From assembly GCA_023456105.1 (NCBI GenBank), contig JAEYAO010000072.1, positions 1 to 58,196 of the forward strand: a stretch of 58,196 nt of DNA, written 5' to 3'. The notes beneath the pieces were generated by a model. It was not told the DNA's origin, did not search any database, and worked only from the letters and a program-made list of their open reading frames with translations. Shown here piece after piece: positions 39,018-47,409 of the stretch (the stretch's first letter is position 1; each line of letters starts with the position of its first letter). The translations under genes were made by a program, and so were the position numbers. This DNA is from Pseudomonadota bacterium (GTDB lineage: Bacteria; Pseudomonadota; Alphaproteobacteria; Caulobacterales; Caulobacteraceae).

Positions 39018-39917
39018 TCACGCCGCCGCGTCGACCCGCGCCATCTCCATCTGCGCGGCCAGGCCCGGCGGCAGGTCGCGCTCGGGCGTCTCGGACAGGG
39101 CTTCCAGGTGCTGGGCGTCCCGGGCCTGGACGATCACGCTGGTCAGGGCCGGATCGGTCAGGGCGTGCGCCAGGCAGATGGTCTCCGGCGTCCAACGGGC
39201 CGTGCGCGTCAGAAAGCTGTAGGGGTTGGCCGCAGGCGGCGGGGCGGCGGCCTTGGCGCCCAGGCCGAACAGGCCGCGCCGCACCGGCGCGCCTTCGCTC
39301 TCCGGCTCACGCAGCAGCGCCTGCGGGAAGGTGTCGGTGGCGAACACTATCATGTCCTGTTCCCGCGCGGCGCGGATGCGCGCCCGCACCTTCCAGTCGG
39401 AACGCACGTTGCACGGCGTCACCAGAACGTCGAAGGCCCCGGTCGAGACAAAGGCGTCCATGGCCTCGCCGTCGCCGGCCACTCCCGCCAGGCGCAGCCG
39501 CTCGGTCCGCTTCATGGTCTTCAGCGCGTTCAGACCGGCATAGCGCAACTCGTGCTCGCCCGGCGCGTCCAGCACCGCCACGTCGATCCAGCCGAGGCCG
39601 GAATAGTGCAGCACCCGGTCCACGGCGGCGGTGATGCCTTCGGAGGTGAAGTCGCGCACTTGGCGGCGGGGATCGACCTCGCCCAGCGTCAGCGACACCA
39701 GCGCCAGCTTGCGGTCCAGGTGCGACAGGGCCTCGCCCAGCACCTCGGCCACCACCGGATCGGCGGTCTCCAGGCGATAGCTGTTGATGCCCTGCTCCAG
39801 TGCGGCGAACAGCAGGGACATCGCCGCCTCGCGCCCGCGCGCCAGCATGTCGGCGCCGACGCTCAGGGTGATGGCGGAAACGGCGGCGCCGGAGGGCCCG
39901 AACGGACGATAGCGCAT
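39018..39917 (-). CDS. Aldo/keto reductase-fold protein
   Basis: 299 aa. It starts MRYRPFGPSGAAVSAITLSV like AKR family members, has a SHLDRKLALVS strand, a SEGITAAVDRVLHYSGLGWIDV stretch and the C-terminal AHALTDPALTSVIVQARDAQHLEAL typical of AKRs. The usual catalytic Tyr of the D-Y-K-H tetrad is not obvious (LETADP where YDTAxxYG is expected), so it may be a non-enzymatic or divergent member. It lies between grxD and bolA. Confidence 0.82.
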   Translation of the reverse strand: MRYRPFGPSGAAVSAITLSVGADMLARGREAAMSLLFAALEQGINSYRLETADPVVAEVLGEALSHLDRKLALVSLTLGEVDPRRQVRDFTSEGITAAVDRVLHYSGLGWIDVAVLDAPGEHELRYAGLNALKTMKRTERLRLAGVAGDGEAMDAFVSTGAFDVLVTPCNVRSDWKVRARIRAAREQDMIVFATDTFPQALLREPESEGAPVRRGLFGLGAKAAAPPPAANPYSFLTRTARWTPETICLAHALTDPALTSVIVQARDAQHLEALSETPERDLPPGLAAQMEMARVDAAA

Positions 39918-39922
39918 CGGGA

Positions 39923-40165
39923 TCAGCCCTCCTTCGCCGGTGCGGAGGTCTCCAGCGCCAGCGCGTGCAGCTCGCCGCCCATCTTGCCCTTCAGCGCCCC
40001 ATAGACCAGTTGATGCTGGCGCACGCGCGGCAGGCCGGCGAAGGCCGCCGAGACGATGCGCGCACGGTAGTGATCGCCGTCGCCGGCCAGGTCGTCGATG
40101 GCGATCTCGGCGTCGGGAAAGGCGTCGGCCAGATCGGCGTGCAGGGCTTCGGCGGACATGGGCAT
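39923..40165 (-). CDS. bolA: BolA-family protein
   Basis: 80 aa from ATG 40165 (an ATG two codons later is also possible; neither has a strong ribosome site). It contains the BolA KH-like fold: DGDHYRARIVSAAFAGLPRVRQHQLVYGAL, then an LHALALET strand. BolA/IbaG proteins bind Fe-S clusters with monothiol glutaredoxins. It ends 5 bases before the aldo/keto reductase start, suggesting an operon bolA-AKR with grxD farther on. Confidence 0.9.
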   Translation of the reverse strand: MPMSAEALHADLADAFPDAEIAIDDLAGDGDHYRARIVSAAFAGLPRVRQHQLVYGALKGKMGGELHALALETSAPAKEG

Positions 40166-40221
40166 GGGGCAAAACTCGGCTCGTTCGCCGCCCAGCATGG
40201 CCGCAAAAGCTTAATGCCCGG

Positions 40222-40965
40222 CTACATCAGGCCCAGTTGCTTGAAGCTGGCGACGCCGTGGCGGCCGACGACCAGGTGGTCGTGCACCTCGACGTTCAGG
40301 TGGAGGCAGGCCTGGATCACCTGGCGCGTCATCTCGATGTCGGCGCGGCTGGGCGTGGGGTCGCCCGAGGGGTGGTTGTGCACCAGGATGATGGCGCTGG
40401 ACGACAGCTCAAGCGCGCGCCTGACCACCTCGCGCGGATAGACGGGCGCGTGATCCACCGTGCCCCGGTTCTGCACCTCGTCCAGGATCAGCTGGTTCTT
40501 CTTGTCCAGGTACAGCACGCGGAACTGCTCGCGCGGCTCGTGCTGAAGCGCGACGCGCACATAGGCCAAGAGCGCCGACCAGGACGAGATCACCTGGCGC
40601 TTCTGCGTGGGCTCTCTGGCGATGCGGCGGGTCACGTCAAAGATCAGCTGCAGGTCCAGCGCCACCGCCCGCGTGGCCTTGCCGGGCTGGTAGCCGAGCG
40701 AGCGGGCCACCACGTCCTCCACCGCCTCGTGGCTGGCCGCGCCGATCCCCTCCAGCCCGCCGAAGCGCGCCAGGAGATCCTTGGCCAGCGGCTTGGTGTC
40801 CTTGTAGGGCACGCTGCGGAACAGCAGCAGTTCCAGCAGTTCATAGTCGGGCAGGGCGCCCAGGCCCCCCTTGGCCGCACGCTCGCGCAGCCGATCGCGG
40901 TGGCCGCCATGACGCGGCGTCGCTTTAGCTTTCGCTCCAGGTGAGGTCGTCGCATCGTCCAGCAT
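40222..40965 (-). CDS. radC: RadC-family JAMM/MPN protein
   Basis: 247 aa. N-terminal helix-hairpin-helix region (LPDYELLELLLFRSVPYKD, LARFGGLEGI) and a C-terminal JAMM domain with the metal motif HNHPSGDPTPSRADIEMT. The biological role of RadC is unsettled despite the DNA-repair name. The ATG at 40965 follows GGGGAGG with ideal spacing; the earlier open frame to 41133 is not protein-like. Confidence 0.93.
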   Translation of the reverse strand: MLDDATTSPGAKAKATPRHGGHRDRLRERAAKGGLGALPDYELLELLLFRSVPYKDTKPLAKDLLARFGGLEGIGAASHEAVEDVVARSLGYQPGKATRAVALDLQLIFDVTRRIAREPTQKRQVISSWSALLAYVRVALQHEPREQFRVLYLDKKNQLILDEVQNRGTVDHAPVYPREVVRRALELSSSAIILVHNHPSGDPTPSRADIEMTRQVIQACLHLNVEVHDHLVVGRHGVASFKQLGLM

Positions 40966-41072
40966 CCGATCCTCCCCAGAACCCGTGACTATGTGAGGAT
41001 CGGCTGATTGCGAGAGGAAAGGCAAGGATTTACGGAAGATCAACTTGCAAGCTGCGTCAGGTAGGCTGCGAC

Positions 41073-41660
41073 ATGACATGTTCCAGAGCCATGATCGCGG
41101 CTGCTCTAGCGGCGATCCTAGGAGGGTGCGCAACGCGCGCCGACCCCACGGCCGCCCTACTTCGGGACTGGATGGCTCTGGCCGACTCCATCGAAGCGCG
41201 CGAGCGCGTTCCTATCGAGCCCGTGGTCCTCCAAGCCTTCCTCGCTGAGGTCAGCAACCAGACGGTTTCCGATCCCCCTTGGGAGACAATGGGGTCAGCT
41301 ATGATGGAAGATTTGTTCGGTGTAGCCGTCCCGGCAGGTGCCGGATTCGTCGATTGCATCCGAACCAAGCCGGAAGGTGTGGTTTGGCGACTGATTTGCA
41401 GCGCATACTTCGATGACGAGCGGCTCGCTGAAGGGCACGCGTTCTCTGACGCTGTTTATCGTCAGTTGGCGATCCTCGCCGGAGCTCCTCCTTCGCCAAC
41501 TTGGAAGAGCGGTGACGAGACGGAGTGGAGCGAGGCGTTATTCAGGAATCAGAGCGCGGGCTCTGAGGTGTTGCTTCGCAAGCGTGTCGCGACGGGGGAG
41601 TTCGGTGCACGACTCACGGTGAACCTCTTAGTTGACCGCGAAGTCGATCAGCCGCGATAG
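41073..41660 (+). CDS. Lipoprotein of unknown function, lower GC than its surroundings
   Basis: 195 aa. Signal peptide MTCSRAMIAAALAAILGGC with lipobox LGGC; an ATG six codons later would serve equally. The mature domain is mixed alpha/beta with several Trp and acidic residues and two cysteines (VDCIRTK, RLICSAY). The DNA is visibly less GC-rich in codon third positions than neighbouring genes, suggesting recent acquisition. It overlaps the convergent LprI-like gene by 13 bases. No family is recognised. Confidence 0.75.
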   Translation: MTCSRAMIAAALAAILGGCATRADPTAALLRDWMALADSIEARERVPIEPVVLQAFLAEVSNQTVSDPPWETMGSAMMEDLFGVAVPAGAGFVDCIRTKPEGVVWRLICSAYFDDERLAEGHAFSDAVYRQLAILAGAPPSPTWKSGDETEWSEALFRNQSAGSEVLLRKRVATGEFGARLTVNLLVDREVDQPR

Positions 41661-42181
41661 CTGGCGATGTAGTCGGCGCGGCTGCCGGTCTCGCGCGCCT
41701 GGCACAGGGCGAAATCGACCGGAGCGATGGTGCCTTCGCCCTGCCTGCAGCCTGTGCCGCGACGCAGCCATTCACGCTGTTCATTGCGCAGAGCGGTGAA
41801 CTGGGCGCCCGTCAGGCGATCCTGCGCGGCGCCGTATTCGGCGTTCAGCCGATCGTCCTGGCGCTTGTACTCGGCTCCGGCGCATTCGCGCATCTGCGCC
41901 GTTGTGCTGGCCCCTTCCATGCAGGCGTCCAAGGACGGGCTGGTTTGCTGCGCCGCCGCCGCCGGGCGAGCAGGCGAGGCGGGTGCAACAGCCGCAGGCG
42001 TGGGAGCGACGAGGACCGGCGCGGCCGACACGGCTGGCTCGGCCGGTATGGCGGGCAAGGCGGCCTGTCCGGTCATCGGCGCGGGCGGCGGCGGCGCGGG
42101 CGCAGGCTCAGGCTCCTGCCGGCCGCAGGCGGCCAGCGTCAGCGCGGAAAGGGCGGTTGCGAACAGGGCGGCCTTGGTCAC
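41648..42181 (-). CDS. Lipoprotein with a C-terminal LprI/DUF1311 domain
   Basis: 177 aa. Signal peptide with lipobox LAAC at residues 16-19, then a long Pro/Ala-rich linker (residues 22-80). The DUF1311 (lysozyme-inhibitor LprI N-terminal) pattern follows: CMEGASTTAQMRECAGAEYKRQD, RLNAEYGAAQDRL, LRNEQREWLRRGTGC. The family is thought to act in the envelope. Its 3' end overlaps the convergent lipoprotein gene. Confidence 0.87.
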   Translation of the reverse strand: MTKAALFATALSALTLAACGRQEPEPAPAPPPPAPMTGQAALPAIPAEPAVSAAPVLVAPTPAAVAPASPARPAAAAQQTSPSLDACMEGASTTAQMRECAGAEYKRQDDRLNAEYGAAQDRLTGAQFTALRNEQREWLRRGTGCRQGEGTIAPVDFALCQARETGSRADYIASYRG

Positions 42182-42239
42182 TCCGGGGCTCCGTGACGAT
42201 GGGTCTCACCGTCCCAAGCGCCCGGGCGGCGGCTCCGGT

Positions 42240-43058
42240 TCAGTTCGGGCGGAACAGGCCGGCGGGGGACAGGGTGAAGATCTCCACGCCGTCCTCGGTC
42301 ACGCCGACCGAGTGCTCGCACTGGGCCGACAGCGACTTGTCGCGGGTGACCGCGGTCCAGCCGTCCGACAGCACCTTCACCTGCGGCTTGCCCAGGTTCA
42401 CCATCGGCTCGACGGTGAAGATCATGCCGGGCTTCAGCACCGCGCCCTCGCCGCGTCGTCCGTAATGCAGGACGTTGGGGGTGTCGTGGAACACCCGGCC
42501 GATGCCGTGGCCGCAGAAGTCGCGCACCACGCTCATGCGCTGGGCTTCGACGTATTTCTGGATGGCGAAGCCGACGTCGCCAAAGGTGTTTCCGGGCTTC
42601 ACCTGCTCCAGGCCCAGCCGCAGCGACTCATAGGTCACATCGACCAGCTTCTTGGCGCGCGCATTGACGGCGCCGACCGAATACATCCGGCTGGAGTCGC
42701 CGAACCAGCCGTCCAGCAGCACCGTGTGGTCGATGTTGACGATGTCGCCTTCCTTCAGCACCCGTTCGCCGGGGATGCCGTGGCAGACGACGTGGTTGAT
42801 CGAGATGCAGGTGGTCTTCTCATAGCCCTTGTAGCCCAGGCAGGCGGGCTTGGCGCCCTGGGCCAGCGTCCACTCGCGGACCAGGTCGTCCAGTTCGCCG
42901 GTGGTGACGCCCGGCTTCACGTGCTCGGCGATCATGTCCAGCGCCTCGGCCACCATGCGGCCGGCGCGGCGCATGCCCTCGAACTCGTCCAGCCCGTAGA
43001 TGCGGATCTCGCTGGAGCGGACGGGGCGGTCGGATTCGAGGTCGGAAACTTCGTACAT
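42240..43058 (-). CDS. map: Methionine aminopeptidase, type I
   Basis: 272 aa. Pita-bread fold with metal ligands in NIDHTVLLDGWFGDSSRM (two Asp), FCGHGIGRVFHD (His), FTVEPMV (Glu) and SAQCEHSV (Glu). It removes the initiator methionine from nascent proteins. The ATG at 43058 is used; the open frame upstream to 43157 has no ribosome site and is not family-like. A short N-terminal extension (DLESDRPVRSS) precedes the catalytic domain. Confidence 0.95.
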   Translation of the reverse strand: MYEVSDLESDRPVRSSEIRIYGLDEFEGMRRAGRMVAEALDMIAEHVKPGVTTGELDDLVREWTLAQGAKPACLGYKGYEKTTCISINHVVCHGIPGERVLKEGDIVNIDHTVLLDGWFGDSSRMYSVGAVNARAKKLVDVTYESLRLGLEQVKPGNTFGDVGFAIQKYVEAQRMSVVRDFCGHGIGRVFHDTPNVLHYGRRGEGAVLKPGMIFTVEPMVNLGKPQVKVLSDGWTAVTRDKSLSAQCEHSVGVTEDGVEIFTLSPAGLFRPN

Positions 43059-43375
43059 GGAGACTCGGATGCAGACGTGATGCGGCCGTAAGATGGAGAG
43101 CCTAGCACGAAAGCTCAAGCCCGTCGCCCGTGGTGAGGGGTCGAGGGTGTGGCGCAAATATCAGCCTGGGGAACGGATGGTTTCCGGCACGAACATGCCG
43201 CTGCGTCACCTCTCGCAGCCGTGATCTCCTGCGTCCTGTGTGACACAGTTTCGCCAGAAACCGGTCCGAGACCAGCCCCGCAAGCAACGCTTCACCGCCA
43301 TGAACGCTGTGCGAGCGCTCCCCGACAGCCCGGTCCATGAGGCCCGGCGCGCTTTATCTTAGGTGTAAGAGAAAC
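43059..43375. other. Intergenic region between map and the FadL-like gene
   Basis: 317 bases without a supported gene. It must hold the divergent promoters of map and the porin. A GANTC site (GACTC, 43061-43065) sits just before the map start. Short open frames here (for example 43149-43340) lack ribosome sites and protein-like composition. No clear hairpin or repeat was seen. Confidence 0.5.
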
Positions 43376-44746
43376 ATGACCCCCAGGATCCTCGGCCGCG
43401 TCAGCGCCGCCGCCCTGCTCGCCGCTTCGGCCGCCGCCATAGCCGCGCCCGCTTCGGCCGGCTCGTTCTATCTGCAGGAACAGTCGGTGCGCGGCATCGG
43501 CCGCGCCAACTCGGGCGAAGGCGCCGACATGGGCGCGTCCTCCCTGTGGTGGAACGCCGCCTCGATCGCCCGCAGCGGCCGCGAAGTCTACCTCGGCGCC
43601 CACGGCCTGATCGTCGATTCCGACGTCGACAACACCGGCTCGACCCTGACGTACGCCCTGCCTGCGCCGACCCCGCCGTTCCCGGCCGGCTCGATCTTCC
43701 GCGGAAGCGCCCCCGTTGGCGGCGACCAGCACATCCACGAAGTGGTGCAAAGCGGCGTGGTGCCGAACTTCGCCGTCGCCCTGCCGGTCGGTGATCGCTT
43801 CACCGTCGGCTTGGCCGCCCAGGCGCCTTACAACTTCACCACCGAATACGACGCCGACGACTTCGCCCGCTACGACGCGATCAAGTCCAAGCTGCTGTCG
43901 GTGAACCTGTCGGCCGTGGTGGCCATGCAGGTCACCGAGTGGCTGGACGTCGGCGTGGGCTTCGACGCCCAATACGCCGACGCGGAGCTGACCTCGGCCC
44001 TGCCTAACCTGCCCACCGTGGTTCCGACGGGCGGCCTGACGGCGCGCTTCATTCCCTCCACCACCGACGGCTTCAACTCGCTGAAGGGCGACGGCTGGAA
44101 CTACGGCTGGAACGCCGGTGCGCAGATGCACTTCGGCGCCCTGGACCTCGGCGTCTCCTATCGCTCCGAGATCGAGCATGAGCTGGACGGCGAAGTCACC
44201 GTCTCGGGTCTCGCGGGCGCCCTGGCGGCCGCGAACTTCAGCGCCGGCGGCACCGCAAGCTTCAACACGCCGTGGTTCGCCACCCTGTCGGCCCGCTACC
44301 ACGTCAACGATCGTCTGACCCTGAACGCCCAGGTCAACCAGATCGGCTGGAGCGAGTTCGACGCCATCCGCGTGGACTCCACCCGCGACAGCGTGATCGA
44401 ACAGAACTACGACGACGTGACCACCGGCGCTATCGGTTTCGACTACAAGATCGACCCCACCCTGACGGTCCGTGGCGGAGTGGGCTTCGATCCGACCCCG
44501 ACCCCGGACGGCCAGCGCACCGCCCGCATCCCGGACGGCGACCGCTTCCTGGTTTCGGGCGGCCTGACCAAGGAGATCCGTCCCGGCATGATGCTTGACG
44601 GCGCGGTGACCTACATCGGCATCGACGACAGCGAGATCTCGGACGACCGTGACGTCTACGGCAACGGTCTGATCACCTCCAACCTGCGCGGCGAGGCGAC
44701 CGGCTACGGCGTCGGCTTCTCGGCCGGCCTGCGCTGGGCGTTCTAA
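43376..44746 (+). CDS. Outer-membrane long-chain fatty acid transporter, FadL/TodX/OMPP1 family
   Basis: 456 aa. Signal peptide ending at about residue 27, then GSFYLQEQSVRGIGRANSGEGAD, which is the FadL N-terminal hatch signature (mature protein starts with Gly-Ser/Ala-Phe), and alternating beta strands to the C-terminal aromatic residue (GLRWAF). It moves hydrophobic compounds across the outer membrane; the substrate is unknown. The ATG at 43376 starts the signal peptide. A strong terminator follows. Confidence 0.93.
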   Translation: MTPRILGRVSAAALLAASAAAIAAPASAGSFYLQEQSVRGIGRANSGEGADMGASSLWWNAASIARSGREVYLGAHGLIVDSDVDNTGSTLTYALPAPTPPFPAGSIFRGSAPVGGDQHIHEVVQSGVVPNFAVALPVGDRFTVGLAAQAPYNFTTEYDADDFARYDAIKSKLLSVNLSAVVAMQVTEWLDVGVGFDAQYADAELTSALPNLPTVVPTGGLTARFIPSTTDGFNSLKGDGWNYGWNAGAQMHFGALDLGVSYRSEIEHELDGEVTVSGLAGALAAANFSAGGTASFNTPWFATLSARYHVNDRLTLNAQVNQIGWSEFDAIRVDSTRDSVIEQNYDDVTTGAIGFDYKIDPTLTVRGGVGFDPTPTPDGQRTARIPDGDRFLVSGGLTKEIRPGMMLDGAVTYIGIDDSEISDDRDVYGNGLITSNLRGEATGYGVGFSAGLRWAF

Positions 44747-44772
44747 GGCTTTCAGCCACGGCTGAAACGGAA

Positions 44773-44804
44773 ACGGCGGCTCCTTCCCGAGCCGCCGTTT
44801 TTTT
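44773..44804 (+). terminator. Rho-independent terminator after the FadL-like gene
   Basis: A perfect 10-bp stem, ACGGCGGCTC (44773-44782) and GAGCCGCCGT (44789-44798), with a CTTCCC loop and a run of seven T. It begins 26 bases after the stop. Confidence 0.93.
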
Positions 44805-44810
44805 ATTCAA

Positions 44811-44963
44811 GACCCTCTCCCGCCTGCGGGAGAGGTGGCCCGTTGACCGCGAAGCGGTCCAGGGTCGGTGAGGGGAGTCTTCTTCGACAGTCGACTTCCC
44901 CCATCGTCAGCCGTGTCGCTCCGCGCCACGAGCTGACACTTCCCCCGACAAGCGGGGGAAGAC
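44811..44963. repeat. Multi-hairpin intergenic repeat of a second family
   Basis: Three hairpins in a row between convergent genes: CTCTCCC-GCCTGC-GGGAGAG, GACCGC-GAA-GCGGTC, and CTTCCCCC-GACAA-GCGGGGGAAG. The phrase CCTCTCCC...GGGTCGGTGAGGGG is common in proteobacterial intergenic repeats. It differs from the GACGGAGGGG family elsewhere in the window. The last hairpin ends 5 bases from the helicase stop. Confidence 0.7.
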
Positions 44964-44965
44964 TC

Positions 44966-46468
44966 TTACCCCTGCTGGGCGTACCCCTTGCCGCCGTTGG
45001 ACGGGCGGCGACGCGGACGGCGCTTCATCTGGCCTTCCGGGCGCGGCTCGGCGGACACGGCAGGGGCCGAGGCGGGCGCCGCCGCCGGGCGCGGACGCTC
45101 GCCGCTCATCGGATTATACTCGCGCACGGGGGCTGCGCGTTCGGCGCCCGCACGGCCGCCCTTGCGCTGGCGGTGCGGCTGTCCGCCGCCCTCGGGCCGA
45201 ACGCCGTCGCGGTGCGGATTGCGGCGGCCGCGACCGCCCCGGCCGTCGCCGCGCTCGCCGCCTTCGCGTTCCGGCAGGGTCGCCTTCTTGCCGACGCCCG
45301 AGGCCATGATGGAGGCGTCCAGCGCCGCCAAGGCCTTGTCATTGCGGCGGTCGATCGCCGGGATCTTCTGGCGGGTGACCTTTTCGATGTCCTTGAGCAG
45401 CTTCATCTCGTCGCCGGCGACAAAGCTGATGGCCGTGCCGTCCGCGCCCGCCCGCGCCGTGCGGCCGATGCGGTGCACATAGGCCTCGGGCACGAAGGGC
45501 AGTTCGAAGTTCACCACATGGGTGACCTTGTCCACGTCGATGCCGCGCGCGGCGATGTCGGTGGCGACCAGCACGCGCAGCTTGCCGGTCTTGAACGCCT
45601 CAAGCGCGCGCTCGCGCTGCGGCTGGCTCTTGTTGCCGTGGATGGCCCCCGCCTCGACGCCGCCGGCCTCCAGATAGGCCGCGACCTTGTCGGCGCCGTG
45701 CTTGGTCTTGGTGAACACCAGGCAGCGGGTGAAGCCCGGGTCGCTGAACAGCTCGGTCAGCAGGGCGCGCTTCCTGCCCTGTTCGACATGGACGACCGAC
45801 TGGCTGATGCGCTGCACCGTGGTGGCCTGGGGCGTCACCTGGACCTTGACCGGATCCTTCAGCAGTTCGCCCGCCAGCTTGCCGATCTCGCTGGGCATGG
45901 TGGCCGAGAAGAACAGGTTCTGGCGACGCGCCGGCATGCGCGACACAATCTGGCGAATCGGCTTGATGAAGCCGAGGTCCAGCATCTGGTCGGCCTCGTC
46001 CAGCACGAAGATCTCGGTCGAGGCGAGGTCCAAGGTCTTCTGCTGGATGTGGTCCAGCAGGCGGCCGGGCGCGGCCACCAGGATGTCCAGGCCCTGCTGC
46101 AGGGCGCGCTCCTGCCCGCCGTACTTCACGCCGCCGAAGATTACCGCGGTGCGGAAACCCAGGTGCTTGCCATAGGCCTTGAAGCTTTCGCCGATCTGGG
46201 TCGCCAGTTCGCGCGTGGGGCTCAGGATCAGGGCGCGGGTGGTGCGCGGCACGGGCGGGGTGCGGTTCTCGGCCAGGCGGTGCAGGATCGGCAGGGCGAA
46301 GGCCGCCGTCTTGCCGGTGCCGGTCTGAGCGATGCCCAGGAGGTCCTTGCCCAGCATGACGTCGGGAATGGCCTTTTCCTGGATCGGGGTCGGCTTGACG
46401 TAGCCTTCGGCGGCGAGGGCGGTCAGCAGGGCCTTGTTCAGGCCCATGGATTCAAAGGTGGTGCTCAA
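44966..46468 (-). CDS. rhlE: DEAD-box ATP-dependent RNA helicase, RhlE type
   Basis: 500 aa. Q motif (FESMGL, GYVKPTPIQ), Walker A AQTGTGKT at residues 47-54, PTRELA, DEAD in VLDEADQMLD, SAT in FFSATMP, ARGID and HRIGRTARAG. Residues from about 385 form a basic Arg/Gly/Pro-rich tail (GGRGRRNPHRDG, RRPRRRPSNGG) that likely binds RNA. It remodels structured RNA in ribosome assembly, mRNA decay or cold adaptation. The stop lies within the edge of a hairpin repeat. Confidence 0.94.
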   Translation of the reverse strand: MSTTFESMGLNKALLTALAAEGYVKPTPIQEKAIPDVMLGKDLLGIAQTGTGKTAAFALPILHRLAENRTPPVPRTTRALILSPTRELATQIGESFKAYGKHLGFRTAVIFGGVKYGGQERALQQGLDILVAAPGRLLDHIQQKTLDLASTEIFVLDEADQMLDLGFIKPIRQIVSRMPARRQNLFFSATMPSEIGKLAGELLKDPVKVQVTPQATTVQRISQSVVHVEQGRKRALLTELFSDPGFTRCLVFTKTKHGADKVAAYLEAGGVEAGAIHGNKSQPQRERALEAFKTGKLRVLVATDIAARGIDVDKVTHVVNFELPFVPEAYVHRIGRTARAGADGTAISFVAGDEMKLLKDIEKVTRQKIPAIDRRNDKALAALDASIMASGVGKKATLPEREGGERGDGRGGRGRRNPHRDGVRPEGGGQPHRQRKGGRAGAERAAPVREYNPMSGERPRPAAAPASAPAVSAEPRPEGQMKRRPRRRPSNGGKGYAQQG

Positions 46469-46718
46469 CGTATCGTCTTTCGCATGCGCGACGCGGCCGG
46501 CTGAAAAGCCGAAAAAAGCAGCGCCGCCAGTTCGACCGGGGAGGGCCGAAGATGGATCGGGCGCCGCCCCGCGTGTCCGGGCAGCGAATGAACTGGAAAG
46601 GCCGGCGGCTGCTACAGACAGGCTTTGGAAAAGCCCACACGCGCTGGAGACGCCGGAAGCCGCGAAGGTGCGACGGGTGGGCAGATGGGCGCTTCTTGCC
46701 GGAAAGTCAAGGTGGAGG
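46469..46718. other. Intergenic region upstream of rhlE
   Basis: Together with repeat copy E this makes 411 bases without a gene. On the minus strand it is the promoter and leader of rhlE. A GGCTGAAAAGCC hairpin with an adjacent A6 (T6 on the mRNA strand, but on the wrong side for a terminator) lies at about 46498-46517. Another GGCTTT/AAAGCC dyad lies near 46622-46636. No promoter could be fixed by eye. Confidence 0.4.
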
Positions 46719-46865
46719 CTCTCCTCCCTGTTCGCTTAGCGAATGGGGAGGTGGCTCGGCGGCGAGAGCCGACGAGACGGAGGGGGGGCTTTGTGTCGGA
46801 GCCGACCCCCTCCGTCACGAGGCTTCGCCTCGCGCCACCTCCCCATCGTAGATGGGGAGGAGAGG
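46719..46865. repeat. Dispersed bipartite inverted repeat, copy E
   Basis: CTCTCCTCCC, a TTCGCTTAGCGAA hairpin, GGGGAGGTGGCTCGG and GCCGACGAGACGGAGGGG (type 2 arm). A 20-base spacer, then CCCCTCCGTCACGAGGC, GCCTCGCGCCACC and CTCCCCATC/GATGGGGAG (type 1 arm). Same orientation as copy B. It lies between two genes transcribed leftwards. Confidence 0.87.
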
Positions 46866-46879
46866 GGGCCCGGACGCCC

Positions 46880-47281
46880 TCAGCCGCCCGAAGGCAGCTG
46901 GTACGGATTGTTGACCACCACCGGCGATCCGGCGGGCAGGCCCAGTTCGTCGAACGACCATTTCAGCTCGACGCCTTCGTCCTGCGGCCTTCTGCAGGTG
47001 TCCTCGTCGATGCGGCGCAGGGTGATCACCGCCTTGCCGCCTTGCAGGCTGACGATCGGCAGCAGGTCTTCCTTTTCGGTGCAGCCGTTGGAGGTGACCC
47101 AGAAGACGGCCTGGTCCTGGGTAAAGGCGGCGGCGCGCACGGGCTCCAGGGCGCCGGGCATGCCTGCGGTGGAGGCCGTCGGCAGGTCGTCCTGTGCGGG
47201 CGTGCCGGCGCAGGACGCCAGCATGACGGCCGCTACAAACAGCGCCAGCCCGTTCCTGGTCAAAGTCGTCAGCCGTTCCAC
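46880..47281 (-). CDS. Lipoprotein, paralogue of the one at 37150
   Basis: 133 aa with a GTG start at 47281 preceded by GGAGG at 8 bases. Signal peptide with lipobox LASC near residue 24. The C-terminal half carries TSNGCTEKEDL, VITLRRIDEDTCRR, GVELKWSFDELGL and PVVVNNP, matching the lipoprotein at 37150-37533 motif by motif, including both cysteines. No outside family is recognised. The open frame extends to 47395 but that part would precede the signal peptide and overlap the rpsD terminator. Repeat copy E follows its 3' end. Confidence 0.85.
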   Translation of the reverse strand: MERLTTLTRNGLALFVAAVMLASCAGTPAQDDLPTASTAGMPGALEPVRAAAFTQDQAVFWVTSNGCTEKEDLLPIVSLQGGKAVITLRRIDEDTCRRPQDEGVELKWSFDELGLPAGSPVVVNNPYQLPSGG

Positions 47282-47351
47282 CGAACGCCCCTCCGATCTC
47301 GCCTCCGCACACGGAGGATGCGCCTGTTCGTCTCCGAAGAACAGGGCCTGG

Positions 47352-47388
47352 AAAAAACGAAGGGCCCCGGACGCATCCGGGGCCCTTC
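47352..47388 (-). terminator. Rho-independent terminator of rpsD
   Basis: On the minus strand, a perfect 13-bp stem (47388-47376 with 47371-47359, GAAGGGCCCCGGA) and a 4-base loop, followed by CG and six T (A at 47352-47357). It starts 22 bases after the rpsD stop. Confidence 0.93.
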
Positions 47389-47409
47389 TGAACATCGTGG
47401 TCGCTTCGC

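Noticed and set aside
43149..43340. 63-codon open frame between map and the FadL-like gene
   Set aside because: No ribosome site, no protein-like features; probably chance.
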